Part shown: positions 55,564 through 64,000 of the stretch, one piece after another | Numbering within the stretch: the first letter of the stretch is position 1 | Layout of the letters: each line of letters opens with the position of its first letter | Assembly (NCBI RefSeq): GCF_009707125.1 | Contig: NZ_WLVL01000016.1 | Span: 83,047-147,046, forward strand | Length of the DNA: 64,000 nt | Direction: 5' to 3' | DNA from: Arsenicicoccus cauae | GTDB taxonomy: Bacteria > Actinomycetota > Actinomycetes > Actinomycetales > Dermatophilaceae | Notes under the pieces: generated by a model | The model's database searches: none | The model's input: only the letters and a program-made list of their open reading frames with translations | Told to the model about the DNA's origin: nothing | Program-made: the position numbers and the translations under genes

Positions 55564-57302
55564 CGGGGACCGATCACGAGGGCGCCCGGGCCGTCGAGGC
55601 GGACCTCCTCGCCCGTCCCGGCGTCGTCCCACGACGCCACGACCTGCCCCCCGTCCAGCGAGACGTCGAGCGGGCCGTCCCCGAGGTGGGCGACCACCCG
55701 GTGGTCTCCGCGGTGCAGGACGGCCGTGCGGGCGTCGGGGTCCCAGTCCAGGGACACCTGGTCCATGGCGGAGTCACGCAGGTCGGGGACCTCGCGGCGC
55801 AGGCGCAGGAGCGTGCGGTACCACGCGAGCATGCGGGCGTGGACGCCCTGCGTGGGCTCGTCCCAGTCCAGGCGCGAGGCCTCCACGGTGCCGGCGGCCT
55901 GCGGGTCGGGGACCTCGTCCGCGCCCCAGCCGTGCGAGGCGAACTCGGCGGCGCGGCCCGCCCGGATGGCCTCGACGAGCGTCTGGTCCTGGTGATCGGT
56001 GAAGTACTGCCAGGGCGTTCCGGCGGCCCACTCCTCGCCCATGAACAGCATCGGTGTGAACGGCGAGGTCAGCAGCAGCGCGGCGCCGGCGGCGAGGCGG
56101 GCCGGGTCGACGCTCGCCGAGAGCCGGTCCCCCACCGCGCGGTTGCCGACCTGGTCGTGCGTCTGCAGGGAGGCCACGAAGCGCCAGCCCGGCACCGTCG
56201 CGCGGTCGATGGGCCGCCCGTGCGCGCGCCCGCGGAAGCTCGAGTAGCCACCGTCGTGGTAGAAGGCGCCGGTGAACACTTTGGGCAGCGCATCCGGTGA
56301 CGCGAAGTCGGCGTAGTAGCCGTCGGTCTCGCCGGTGATGGCCACGTGCAGGGCGTGGTGGATGTCGTCGGTCCACTGACCGTGGATGCCGAGGCCCGCC
56401 GCCACGGCGCCCTCACCGCGCGGGGTCGTGGTGCGGGCGTCGTTGCGGTCGTCCTCGGCGATCAGGGTGAGCGGGCGCCCGACCTCGGCGGCGAGGGCGT
56501 CGACCTCGCGGGACATCTCCTCGAGGATGGGCAGGGCGCGGTCGTCGATCAGGGCGTGCACGGCATCCAGCCGCAGCGCGTCGAGGTGGAAGTCGCGCAG
56601 CCAGGTGACGACGTTGTCGAGCAGGTAGCGGCGCACCTCGTCGCTGCCGGGCCCGTCGAGGTTGACGGCGGCGCCCCAGGGGGTGTGGTGCGCCTCGGTG
56701 AAGTACGGCCCGAACTCGCGCAGGTAGTTGCCGTCCGGCCCGAAGTGGTTGTAGACGACGTCCAGCGCCACGGCCAGACCCTTGCCGTGCGCCGCGTCGA
56801 CGAAGCGCTGCAGGCCCGCCGGCCCGCCATACGGCTCGTGCACGGCGAACAGCGCCACCCCGTCGTAGCCCCAGTTGTGCACGCCGGGGAAGGCCGCGAC
56901 GGGCATCAGCTCGACCGTGGTGACACCCAGGTCGACCAGGTGGTCGAGGCGCTCGATCGCGGCGTCGAAGGTGCCCTCGGGCGTGAACGTGCCGACGTGC
57001 AGCTCGTAGATCACCGAGCCCTCGAGCGTCTGACCCGCCCAGCCCTGGTCGGTCCAGGCGAAGGTCGCGGGGTCGTAGGGGGTGGTCAGGCCGTGGGGCC
57101 CGTCGACCAGGCGTCGGCCGCGCGGGTCGGGGCGCGGTTCGCCGCCGTCGAGGCAGAAGGCGTAGGGCGCGTCGGCCGCGACCGCGTCCGTCTCGAGGTG
57201 CCACCAGCCGCCCTCGACCCTGGACATGGGCAGACGCTGGTCCTCGACGGCCACCTCGACCAGGTCGGTGGCGGCGGGGGCCCAGAGCGTGTATGTCGTC
57301 AC
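55560..57302 (-). CDS. treZ: Malto-oligosyltrehalose trehalohydrolase
   Basis: A 580-residue GH13 enzyme that releases trehalose from the end of the chains made by TreY. An N-terminal beta domain (1-95) precedes the barrel, with nucleophile in DALRLDAVHAL, acid/base in LIAEDDRND and the third carboxylate in LQTHDQVGNR. GTG 57302 has AAAGG seven bases upstream. It lies 68 bases after treY. TreX, the usual debranching partner, is not in the window. Confidence 0.95.
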   Translation of the reverse strand: MTTYTLWAPAATDLVEVAVEDQRLPMSRVEGGWWHLETDAVAADAPYAFCLDGGEPRPDPRGRRLVDGPHGLTTPYDPATFAWTDQGWAGQTLEGSVIYELHVGTFTPEGTFDAAIERLDHLVDLGVTTVELMPVAAFPGVHNWGYDGVALFAVHEPYGGPAGLQRFVDAAHGKGLAVALDVVYNHFGPDGNYLREFGPYFTEAHHTPWGAAVNLDGPGSDEVRRYLLDNVVTWLRDFHLDALRLDAVHALIDDRALPILEEMSREVDALAAEVGRPLTLIAEDDRNDARTTTPRGEGAVAAGLGIHGQWTDDIHHALHVAITGETDGYYADFASPDALPKVFTGAFYHDGGYSSFRGRAHGRPIDRATVPGWRFVASLQTHDQVGNRAVGDRLSASVDPARLAAGAALLLTSPFTPMLFMGEEWAAGTPWQYFTDHQDQTLVEAIRAGRAAEFASHGWGADEVPDPQAAGTVEASRLDWDEPTQGVHARMLAWYRTLLRLRREVPDLRDSAMDQVSLDWDPDARTAVLHRGDHRVVAHLGDGPLDVSLDGGQVVASWDDAGTGEEVRLDGPGALVIGPR

Positions 57303-57370
57303 GATCGTGCCTTTCGGGGGTGAGGCGGATGAGGCGGGTGACGCGGGTACGACGGGGAGGTCAGGTGGGC

Positions 57371-59740
57371 TCACGCACGGACGAGCAGGGCGACGGGGCG
57401 CTCGGTCAGGACGTCGGCGACCAGCACCTCGCCCGTCGCCGGCACCTGCACCTGCCGCCCGGTCAGCCGGTCGGTCCAGGTGCCCGTCGGCAGCACGACC
57501 CGGGCGTCACCGAAACCACCCTCGCGGGCCAGGCGGTGCGGGGCCCGCGTCACGACCGTGGCGACCGAGGCGGCGCGGATGAAGCCGATCGCGTGCTCGG
57601 TCGTCGTGGTCAGGGGGACATAGAGCCCGGCGACGTCGAAGGCCTCGGGTCGCTCCCGGCGAAGCCGCAGCGCGGCCGAGGAGACGAGGAGCTTCTCGGC
57701 GGCGAGGGTGTCCGCCGGCTCGCCCGCGTCCAGACGGGCCAGGCTGTGCTGCAGGCCGTCGTAGTCGACCGGGCGGCGGTTGTCGGGGTCCACCAGGGAC
57801 TGGTTGACGGTCTCGCAGCCCTGGTAGACGTCCGGGACGCCGGGCATCGTCAGCTGCAGCAGCTTGGCGCCGAGCACGAGCGCCCGGATGGGCTCGGCGT
57901 GGCTCCCCCACAGCGAGACGAGCGCGTCGTGGCGCTCGCCCGCCTGCAGGGCCTTGTCCGCGAACTCCAGCACCCGCGCCTCGTAGGCCTCGTCGCCGTC
58001 GACCCACGCGGTGTGCTGCTTGGCCTCGCGGACCGCCTTGAGCAGGTAGCCGTGGAGCCGCTCCGGGTCGATGAGGCCGACGCCCGCGATGGTCTGCCAG
58101 ATCAGGTGCGCGGTGGGCTTGTCGATGCCGAGCTCGGTGGCCGCCGAGCGGAAGCGCATCGACAGCTCCTTCCAGGCCACGGGGTCGCCTGCGATGGCGA
58201 GGATGAACGCGCGGGTGTCCTCGCTGCGCTTGGTGTCGTGCGTGGACAGCGTGGTCATGCCGCGGGGCCAGTAGCGCCGCTGGTGCAGCGCCCACTCGTG
58301 CAGGGCGGCGGGCGAGGCGGTCTCGAGCGCCCCCGGGTCGCCGCCGACCTCGTTGAGGGCGATGAGGCGGTGCCAGCGATAGAAGGTGGTGTCCTCGATC
58401 CCCTTGGCCATCACCGGTCCCCACGTCTGCTGCAGCCGCACCGCGAAGTCGACGGCGTTGGCGTCGGCCTCCTCGGCCGTGGCCAGCTCATGCAGCTGCG
58501 CGAGCTCCGGCTCGAGGTCGGGGCGGGCGGCCACGGCTCCGTCATACGCCTCCTGCAGGCGACGACGGGCCAGGGGCGAGAGGCGCTGGTCGGGCTGGAT
58601 GTAGGCGCGGTAGACCTCGCCGGCGACGAGCAGCTCGACCACGGCGAGCTGCAGACGGGTCGCGTCGGCGTCGGGCAGGGCCTCGCGGGCGCGGCGCACT
58701 AGGCGCTCGACCTCGGGCCCGAGGAGCTCCTCGACGACCTGGCGCTTGGCCTTGGTGACGTCACGCTCGACGTCGATGCGGCCGCCGCAGGCCTCCCACT
58801 GGGCCGTCAGCTCGGGCTCGGAGGCGGGGTCGACCAGCGCGGTCTGGACCGCGAGCATCGCGTCGTAGCCGGTGGTGCCGTCGCACGCCCAGTCGCGCGG
58901 GAGACGCTCGTGGCCCTCCAAGATCTTTTCCACCCAGATGATCGTGTCCTCGCGCGACTGGGTGCGCAGCCGGTCGAGGTAGCCCGCGGGGTCGGCGAGG
59001 CCGTCCGGGTGGTCGATGCGGAAGCCGTCGATCAGGCCGCGGTGGTTGAGGTCGAGCAGCAGGCGGTGCGTCTCGTCGAAGACGTCGTCCTCCTCCACCC
59101 GCACGGCGATGAGCTCGTCCACGTCGAAGAAGCGGCGATAGTTGAGGATCGACTCCTTTTGCCGCCAGGACGCGAGCTGGTAGTGCTGGCGCGCGAGCAC
59201 GGCCTCCACGTCGTTGCTCTCCGTGCCGACCGCGATCGGGAAGACGTGCTCGAAGTAGCGGATGACCGGCTCACCGTCGAGCTCGTCGACGGTGATGTCG
59301 CCGGCCTGCAACGTGTTGACCAGGGTGTCCCCGAGGATGGGCAGGCCGAGGCGGCCGCCGCCGGACTTCCAGTCGATGTCGAACCAGTGCGCGGTCGTGG
59401 CGTCCCGCCCGTCCTTGAGGACCTGCCACAGCGGCCGGTTGAGGTGTTCCGGGGCGACGAGCGCCATGTGGTTGGGGACGACGTCGACGACGATGCCGAG
59501 GCCGTGCTCGTGCGCCGCGGCAGCGAGCCGCTCGAAGCCCTCGAGACCACCGAGGTCCTGGCTCAGCTCGGAGTGGTCCTGCACGTCGTAGCCGTGCTGG
59601 CTGCCCGTGACCGCCCGCAGGATCGGCGACAGATAGAGGTGGGAGATGCCGAGGTCCGCGAGGTAGGGGACGCGCGCCGCGGCGTCGTCGAACGTGAACT
59701 CGTGGTGCATCTGCAGGCGGTAGGTCGCCGTCACGGTCAT
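57371..59740 (-). CDS. treY: Malto-oligosyltrehalose synthase
   Basis: A 789-residue GH13 enzyme that turns the reducing end of a maltodextrin into a trehalose unit. The N-terminus ATYRLQMHHEFTFDDA is the family start, and GLIDGFRIDHPDGLADP, IIWVEKILEGHE and LSTHDTKRSEDTRA hold the active-site carboxylates. ATG 59740 is chosen for this family start. Together with TreZ it makes trehalose from glycogen, in parallel with OtsAB at 7714-9971. Confidence 0.95.
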   Translation of the reverse strand: MTVTATYRLQMHHEFTFDDAAARVPYLADLGISHLYLSPILRAVTGSQHGYDVQDHSELSQDLGGLEGFERLAAAAHEHGLGIVVDVVPNHMALVAPEHLNRPLWQVLKDGRDATTAHWFDIDWKSGGGRLGLPILGDTLVNTLQAGDITVDELDGEPVIRYFEHVFPIAVGTESNDVEAVLARQHYQLASWRQKESILNYRRFFDVDELIAVRVEEDDVFDETHRLLLDLNHRGLIDGFRIDHPDGLADPAGYLDRLRTQSREDTIIWVEKILEGHERLPRDWACDGTTGYDAMLAVQTALVDPASEPELTAQWEACGGRIDVERDVTKAKRQVVEELLGPEVERLVRRAREALPDADATRLQLAVVELLVAGEVYRAYIQPDQRLSPLARRRLQEAYDGAVAARPDLEPELAQLHELATAEEADANAVDFAVRLQQTWGPVMAKGIEDTTFYRWHRLIALNEVGGDPGALETASPAALHEWALHQRRYWPRGMTTLSTHDTKRSEDTRAFILAIAGDPVAWKELSMRFRSAATELGIDKPTAHLIWQTIAGVGLIDPERLHGYLLKAVREAKQHTAWVDGDEAYEARVLEFADKALQAGERHDALVSLWGSHAEPIRALVLGAKLLQLTMPGVPDVYQGCETVNQSLVDPDNRRPVDYDGLQHSLARLDAGEPADTLAAEKLLVSSAALRLRRERPEAFDVAGLYVPLTTTTEHAIGFIRAASVATVVTRAPHRLAREGGFGDARVVLPTGTWTDRLTGRQVQVPATGEVLVADVLTERPVALLVRA

Positions 59741-59873
59741 GGAGGTGCGCACTCCCTGGGAGCTGGGTGATGGGGTGGGGCCGCGCCGGTGCGGACGGTC
59801 CAGTCTCCCAAGGATCCGGCCGTATGGCGAAGTGGCGCCCGCCCGGATCCAGGCTGCCGGCACCCGCGCAGGG

Positions 59874-62477
59874 TCAGGTCTTGTCGAGGTTGGTGGTGAT
59901 CAGCACGAGCTCGCCGGCCTCGTCGGTCGCGTCGAGGTCGACCTCGGCCTGGATCCGCCAGTCGTGATCGCCCTCGGGGTCGTCGAGGATCTGGTCGACG
60001 AGCCAGCGCCCCGGCTCCCTGGTCACGATCAGCAGGGCCGGGCCACGGGCGTCCGGCCCCGTGCCGATCGTGTCGTACTCGGCATACAGGTCCTCGATCG
60101 CCTCCTGCCAGAGCTCGGCGTCCATCGGCTCCACGTCAACGGGGTCGAGGTCGGCGTCGGCGCGCGCCTGCTTGGCGACGGCGAAGGCGGCCGCGTCGAG
60201 CTCCGCGAGGTCGTTCCAGCGGCGCAGCGCGACGAGCTCGACCTTGCGGAACATTGCGGTGCGCACCATGACTCGCAGCGCTCGCTCGTTGGCGGACAGC
60301 GGCCGCGCGCCGCCGGGCAGAGGCGTCGACAGGGCGTCGAGCGCGGCCTGTGACAGCGGCTCGTCCTCACCGCTGGTGAGCTGCTCCCACTCCTCCAGCA
60401 GCGAGGAGTCGGTCTGGCGCACGACCTCGCCGAGCCACTCGATCAGGTCCTCCAGCTCGGTCGTGCGATAGCTCGCGGGCACGGTCTGGCGCAGCGCCTT
60501 GTAGGCGTCCGAGAGGTAGCGCAGCACCATCCCCTCGCCGCGGGCGAGGTTGTAGAACGCGACGAACTCCCCGAAGGTCATGGCGCGTTCGTAGAGGTCG
60601 CGGACGACGGTCTTGGGCGACAGGTCGTCCTCGCTGATCCACGGGTGGGACCTGCGGTAGGTCTCGAGGGCGGCCAGCAGCAGCTCCTCGAGCGGCTTGG
60701 GCCAGGTGACCTCCTCGAGCAGCTCCATCCGCTCGTCGTACTCGATGCCGTCCATCTTCATCTCGGCGACGGCCTCGCCGCGCGCCTTGAACTGCTGGGC
60801 CATGAGCACGCCGCGGGGGTCGTCGAGGGTGGCCTCGATGATCGACAGGACGTCCAGGGCGTAGGTCGGGCTCTCGGGGTCCAGCAGCTCGAAGGCGGCC
60901 AGCGCAAAGGTCGACAGCGGCTGGTTGAGGGCGAACCCGCGCTGCAGGTCGTCGGTGAGAACCACCTGCCGACCGGTCTCGTCGGGCTCGTCCAGCTGCG
61001 CCACCACGCCGGCGTCGCGCAGCGAGCGATAGATCTCGATCGCCCTGCGCTGCAGGCGAGCTCGCCGCCTCGGGTCCTCGTGGTTGTCCCGCAGCAGATC
61101 TCGTATGACGGGGAAGGGGTCGCCGTCACGCTGAATCACGTTGAGCAGCATGGAGTGCGTGACCTGCATGCGGGACTGGAGGGCCTCCGGCTCGGCCGCG
61201 CGGATCCTCTCGAACTGGTCCTCGGTCCAGCTGACCTGCCCCTCAGGTGCCTTCTTGCGCTGCACCTTTCGCTGCTTCTTGGGGTCGTCGCCGGCCTTGA
61301 GCAGGGCGCGGTGGTTGTCGATCACGTGGTCCGGCGCCTGGACGACCACGGTGCCCGCCGTGTCGTAGCCCGCACGCCCGGCCCGCCCGGCGATCTGGTG
61401 GAACTCGCGCGCCTTGAGCAGGCGCTGGCGGGAGCCGTCGAACTTGGTCAGGCCCGTCATGAGCACCGTGCGGATGGGGACGTTGATCCCGACGCCGAGC
61501 GTGTCGGTGCCGCAGATGACCTTGAGGAGTCCTTGCTGCGCCAAGGTCTCCACGAGGCGGCGGTACTTGGGGAGCATGCCGGCGTGGTGCACGCCGATGC
61601 CGTGGCGGACCAGCCGCTGCAGCGTCGCGCCGAAACCCTTCGCGAAGCGAAAACCCTTGAGCTCGGCCGCGATCGCCTGCTTCTCCTCCTTGGTGCACAT
61701 GTTGACCGACATGAGCGCCTGGGCCCGCTCGAGGGCCGCCGCCTGCGTGAAGTGCACGACGTAGACCGGTGTCTCCTTGGCCAGCAGCAGGTCCTCGATC
61801 GTCTCGTGCACCGGCGTCAGGGCCCACTGGTAGGACAACGGGATCGGCCGCGTGGCGCTCGAGACGACGGCGGTGTCGCGGCCGGTCCGGCGGGCCAGGT
61901 CCTCCTCGAAGAAGGACGTGTCGCCGAGCGTCGCGCTCATCAGCAGGAACTGCGCCTGCGGCAGCGTGAGCAGCGGCACCTGCCAGGCCCACCCGCGGTC
62001 GGGCTCGCTGTAGAAGTGGAACTCGTCCATGACGACCTGGCCGATGTCGGCCCGATCCCCTTGGCGCAGAGCGATGTTGGCGAGCACCTCGGCGGTGCAA
62101 CAGATGATGGGGGCCTGCGAGTTGACCGCGGCGTCGCCGGTCATCATGCCGACGTTCTCGGCGCCGAAGGCGTCGCACAGGGCGAAGAACTTCTCGCTCA
62201 CCAGGGCCTTGATCGGCGCCGTGTAGTAGGTGCGGACGCCCTGGGCCATCGCCATGAGGTGGGCGCCCAGCGCCACCATGGACTTCCCCGACCCCGTCGG
62301 CGTCGCGAGGATGACGTTGGCCCCCGTGGCCAGCTCCAGCAGCGCCTCGTCCTGCGCGGGGTACAGCGTGATCCCCCGCTCCAGGGTCCAGTCGACGAAG
62401 GTCGAGTAGACCGCGTCCGCGTCGTAGTCGTCGGCGGTGCGGTCGGCGGGGGGTGGGAGCAGGTCGGTGAGCGTCAT
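59874..62477 (-). CDS. DEAD/DEAH-box helicase with DUF3516 domain
   Basis: An 867-residue superfamily-2 helicase of the Ski2/HelY-like type. Walker A is ATPTGSGKS, motif II is DEFHF, motif III SATLGD, and motif [14 protein letters not shown]. The C-terminal half (about 420-860) is the actinobacterial DUF3516 region. A role in RNA or DNA remodelling is likely, but the substrate is unknown. ATG 62477 starts the conserved part; the frame is open further upstream over ldh and is not coding there. Confidence 0.92.
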   Translation of the reverse strand: MTLTDLLPPPADRTADDYDADAVYSTFVDWTLERGITLYPAQDEALLELATGANVILATPTGSGKSMVALGAHLMAMAQGVRTYYTAPIKALVSEKFFALCDAFGAENVGMMTGDAAVNSQAPIICCTAEVLANIALRQGDRADIGQVVMDEFHFYSEPDRGWAWQVPLLTLPQAQFLLMSATLGDTSFFEEDLARRTGRDTAVVSSATRPIPLSYQWALTPVHETIEDLLLAKETPVYVVHFTQAAALERAQALMSVNMCTKEEKQAIAAELKGFRFAKGFGATLQRLVRHGIGVHHAGMLPKYRRLVETLAQQGLLKVICGTDTLGVGINVPIRTVLMTGLTKFDGSRQRLLKAREFHQIAGRAGRAGYDTAGTVVVQAPDHVIDNHRALLKAGDDPKKQRKVQRKKAPEGQVSWTEDQFERIRAAEPEALQSRMQVTHSMLLNVIQRDGDPFPVIRDLLRDNHEDPRRRARLQRRAIEIYRSLRDAGVVAQLDEPDETGRQVVLTDDLQRGFALNQPLSTFALAAFELLDPESPTYALDVLSIIEATLDDPRGVLMAQQFKARGEAVAEMKMDGIEYDERMELLEEVTWPKPLEELLLAALETYRRSHPWISEDDLSPKTVVRDLYERAMTFGEFVAFYNLARGEGMVLRYLSDAYKALRQTVPASYRTTELEDLIEWLGEVVRQTDSSLLEEWEQLTSGEDEPLSQAALDALSTPLPGGARPLSANERALRVMVRTAMFRKVELVALRRWNDLAELDAAAFAVAKQARADADLDPVDVEPMDAELWQEAIEDLYAEYDTIGTGPDARGPALLIVTREPGRWLVDQILDDPEGDHDWRIQAEVDLDATDEAGELVLITTNLDKT

Positions 62478-62645
62478 CGTGGACCCATCGTCCCAGATCG
62501 TTCGGGTGCGACCCCCACCCGCGGGCGCCCCGGCATACGGCGGGCAGGGCACGATCTCGAGCAGGCGGGGCACCGAGCAGGCTGCGCGACCACTGACCAT
62601 CCGCCCTAGGCTGAGGTCGCACGACCTCGACCCGGGAGCCCCGCG

Positions 62646-63608
62646 ATGAAGTACGTCCCCAACAAGATCGTCCTCGTCGGCACCGGCGCCGTCGGCATGG
62701 CCTATGCCTATGCCCTCGTCAACCAGGGGATCTGCGAGGAGCTCGTCCTCATCGACCTCAACGAGGCCAAGTCCCGCGCCGACGTGCTCGACCTCAACCA
62801 CGGCGAGGCCTGGGCCCCGAGCCCGGTGCAGGTCAGCTTCGGCAGCTATGCCGACTGCCAGGACGCCGCGATGGTCGTGATCTGCGCCGGTGCCGCCCAG
62901 AAGCCCGGCGAGACGCGGCTCGACATCGCCGACATCAACCTGCGGATCTTTCGCGAGATCGTGCAGCGCGTGCAGGCGTCCGGCTTCGACGGGATCTACC
63001 TCGTCGCCACCAACCCGGTCGACGTGCTGACCTACGCCACCTGGAGGTTCAGCGGGCTGCCGGCGGAGCAGGTGATCGGGTCGGGCACCACCTTGGACAC
63101 CGCGCGACTGCGCTACCACCTCGGCGAGTTCTTCGAGGTCAGCACGTCCAACGTGCACGCCCTGATCATCGGCGAGCACGGCGACTCCGAGCTGCCCGCC
63201 TGGAGCGCGGCGTCGGTGGCCGGCCGCTCGATCAGCAGGCGCATCGCCGCCGACCCGGGGCTGCGCGACCAGCTCGACGCGATCTTCCAGCGCACCCGCG
63301 ACGCGGCCTATCAGATCATCGACGCCAAGGGCTCGACGAGCTATGGCATCGGGATGTCGCTGGCCCGGATCACGCGCGCCATCCTCAAGAACGAGAAGTC
63401 GACGCTCCCCGTGAGCACCCTCCTGCGCGGCGAGTACGGCCACGAGGACGTCTGCATCGGCGTCCCCACGATCCTCAGTCGCGGCGGGGCCAGGCACGTG
63501 GTCGAGCTGGATCTCGACGAGACCGAGCAGGCAGCGTTCGACGCGAGCGTGGCGACGCTGCGAGGCTTCCGCGAGCGCGTCGACGCGCTCGCGACCTCTC
63601 TCGGGTAG
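62646..63608 (+). CDS. ldh: L-lactate dehydrogenase
   Basis: A 320-residue NAD-dependent enzyme reducing pyruvate to L-lactate. The Rossmann loop is VGTGAVGMAYA, the mobile-loop arginine lies in QKPGETRLD, ATNPVDVLTY follows, and the catalytic histidine is in IIGEHGDSELPAW. Length is typical. It is divergent from the helicase gene; 62478-62645 is their shared upstream region. Confidence 0.95.
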   Translation: MKYVPNKIVLVGTGAVGMAYAYALVNQGICEELVLIDLNEAKSRADVLDLNHGEAWAPSPVQVSFGSYADCQDAAMVVICAGAAQKPGETRLDIADINLRIFREIVQRVQASGFDGIYLVATNPVDVLTYATWRFSGLPAEQVIGSGTTLDTARLRYHLGEFFEVSTSNVHALIIGEHGDSELPAWSAASVAGRSISRRIAADPGLRDQLDAIFQRTRDAAYQIIDAKGSTSYGIGMSLARITRAILKNEKSTLPVSTLLRGEYGHEDVCIGVPTILSRGGARHVVELDLDETEQAAFDASVATLRGFRERVDALATSLG

Positions 63609-63720
63609 CGCCCGCCAGCAGCGTTGGCCGCCAGGGCGATGCCGGGCCGAGCGGTATGCCGGGAGCGCCCGCCGCCTGGCGGTGGTCGGCGTGAGGGCGC
63701 GCGGTCCGTCATACGAGCCC

Positions 63721-63870
63721 GGCCGGATCATCAGCCTGGCGGACGAAGCCCGGCTGATGCCCCTACCCCCGGCCGGATCATCAGCCTGGGGGACGAAGCC
63801 CGGCCGATGCCCCTACCCCCGGCGGGATCATCAGCCTGGGGGACGAAGCCCGGCCGATGCCCCTACCCCC
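63721..63870. repeat. Three tandem 50-bp repeats sharing a core with 20611-20636
   Basis: Units 63721-63770, 63771-63820 and 63821-63870 are head to tail with few differences. Each holds GCCTGG(G/C)GGACGAAGCCCGGC and ends in CCCCTACCCCC. In unit 1 CATCAGCC (63729-63736) pairs with GGCTGATG (63752-63759); in units 2 and 3 one base breaks this. The core recurs at 20611-20636. The array lies between ldh and a transposase gene. Confidence 0.9.
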
Positions 63871-63891
63871 GGTAGGATGCTCCTATGGATG

Positions 63892-64000
63892 TCAAGCGGC
63901 GGTAGCGAGGTGTCCGGGCTCGATGCGCTCCCGGGTGAGGACGTAGTAGATCTCGCGGGCGATGAGTCGTTTGAGGCAGCGGATGATGTCTTTCTTCGAG
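63892..64000 (-). mobile_element. Transposase gene, C-terminal end (runs off the window)
   Basis: The minus strand reads SKKDIIRCLKRLIAREIYY, then VLTRERIEPG and stops at 63892. The RCLKR-IARE pattern is common at the C-terminus of IS transposases, IS110-like in my reading. Only 35 residues are visible. The element's end should lie within 63871-63891, directly against the 50-bp repeats. Confidence 0.65.

Noticed and set aside
62646..63731. Upstream extension of the helicase frame across ldh
   Set aside because: The conserved helicase N-terminus starts at 62477, and ldh on the other strand is unmistakable.
63721..63870. Small CRISPR-like array
   Set aside because: The whole 50-bp unit is repeated, so there are no unique spacers.

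Overview
The window is a very GC-rich actinobacterial chromosome segment. It carries mycothiol genes (mshA, mshD), carD, a lpqE-type lipoprotein, a senX3/regX3 pair, glnR, an hbhA-like gene, a DUF3516 helicase and two c-di-AMP-riboswitch-controlled Rpf-like genes. Three blocks keep gene orders I know from Mycobacterium tuberculosis: rlmB-cysS-ispF-ispD-carD-lpqE (Rv3579c-Rv3584), mshA-ybjN-gpm-senX3-regX3 plus HTH-hbhA-DUF2516 (Rv0474-Rv0491), and ygfZ-nitrobindin-glnR-mshD (Rv0811c-Rv0819). No mycobacterial cell-wall genes are seen. A member of the Intrasporangiaceae or a related Micrococcales family is my best guess, at low confidence.

Layout. 1-7.5 kb: end of an ABC exporter, hsp20 under a HAIR operator, tRNA-Thr(UGU), two Rpf-like transglycosylases each behind a c-di-AMP riboswitch, a membrane Ser/Thr kinase and a CBS protein. 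7.7-10 kb: otsA-otsB (trehalose synthesis). 10-18.4 kb: maltodextrin locus (LacI regulator, GH13 enzyme, MalG, MalF, MalE, and divergent ATPase) with three operator-like palindromes. 18.5-20.6 kb: a DUF4032 kinase-like protein and an RDD protein. 20.6-26.9 kb: rlmB, cysS, a stretch of dead gene fragments, ispF, ispD, carD and lpqE. 26.9-33.4 kb: regX3-senX3, phoU, gpmA, ybjN, mshA and a methyltransferase-like gene. 33.4-36 kb: LacI regulator with a divergent MFS exporter. 35.8-43.2 kb: leftward gene sets HTH-hbhA-dtd-DUF2516-hydrolase and moaD-membrane protein-nitrobindin-fur-ygfZ-BKACE. 43.3-52.6 kb: glnR, a single frame joining mshD to ppk, mutT1, and pstSCAB behind a PHO box. 52.6-64 kb: an 82-bp repeat, a small Cys-rich protein, a GntP permease, treY-treZ plus an unknown gene, a DUF3516 helicase, ldh, a 50-bp tandem repeat and the end of a transposase gene.

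Together the genes cover phosphate sensing, uptake and storage (RegX3/SenX3, PhoU, Pst, PPK), redox buffering (mycothiol), trehalose made by two routes (OtsAB and TreYZ) next to maltodextrin import, and the MEP isoprenoid pathway. The most unusual observations are the stop-less joining of mshD to ppk, the row of gene fragments wedged between ispF and cysS, and a repeat family with a conserved 26-base core seen at two distant places. No rRNA, CRISPR array, prophage or defence island was recognised.
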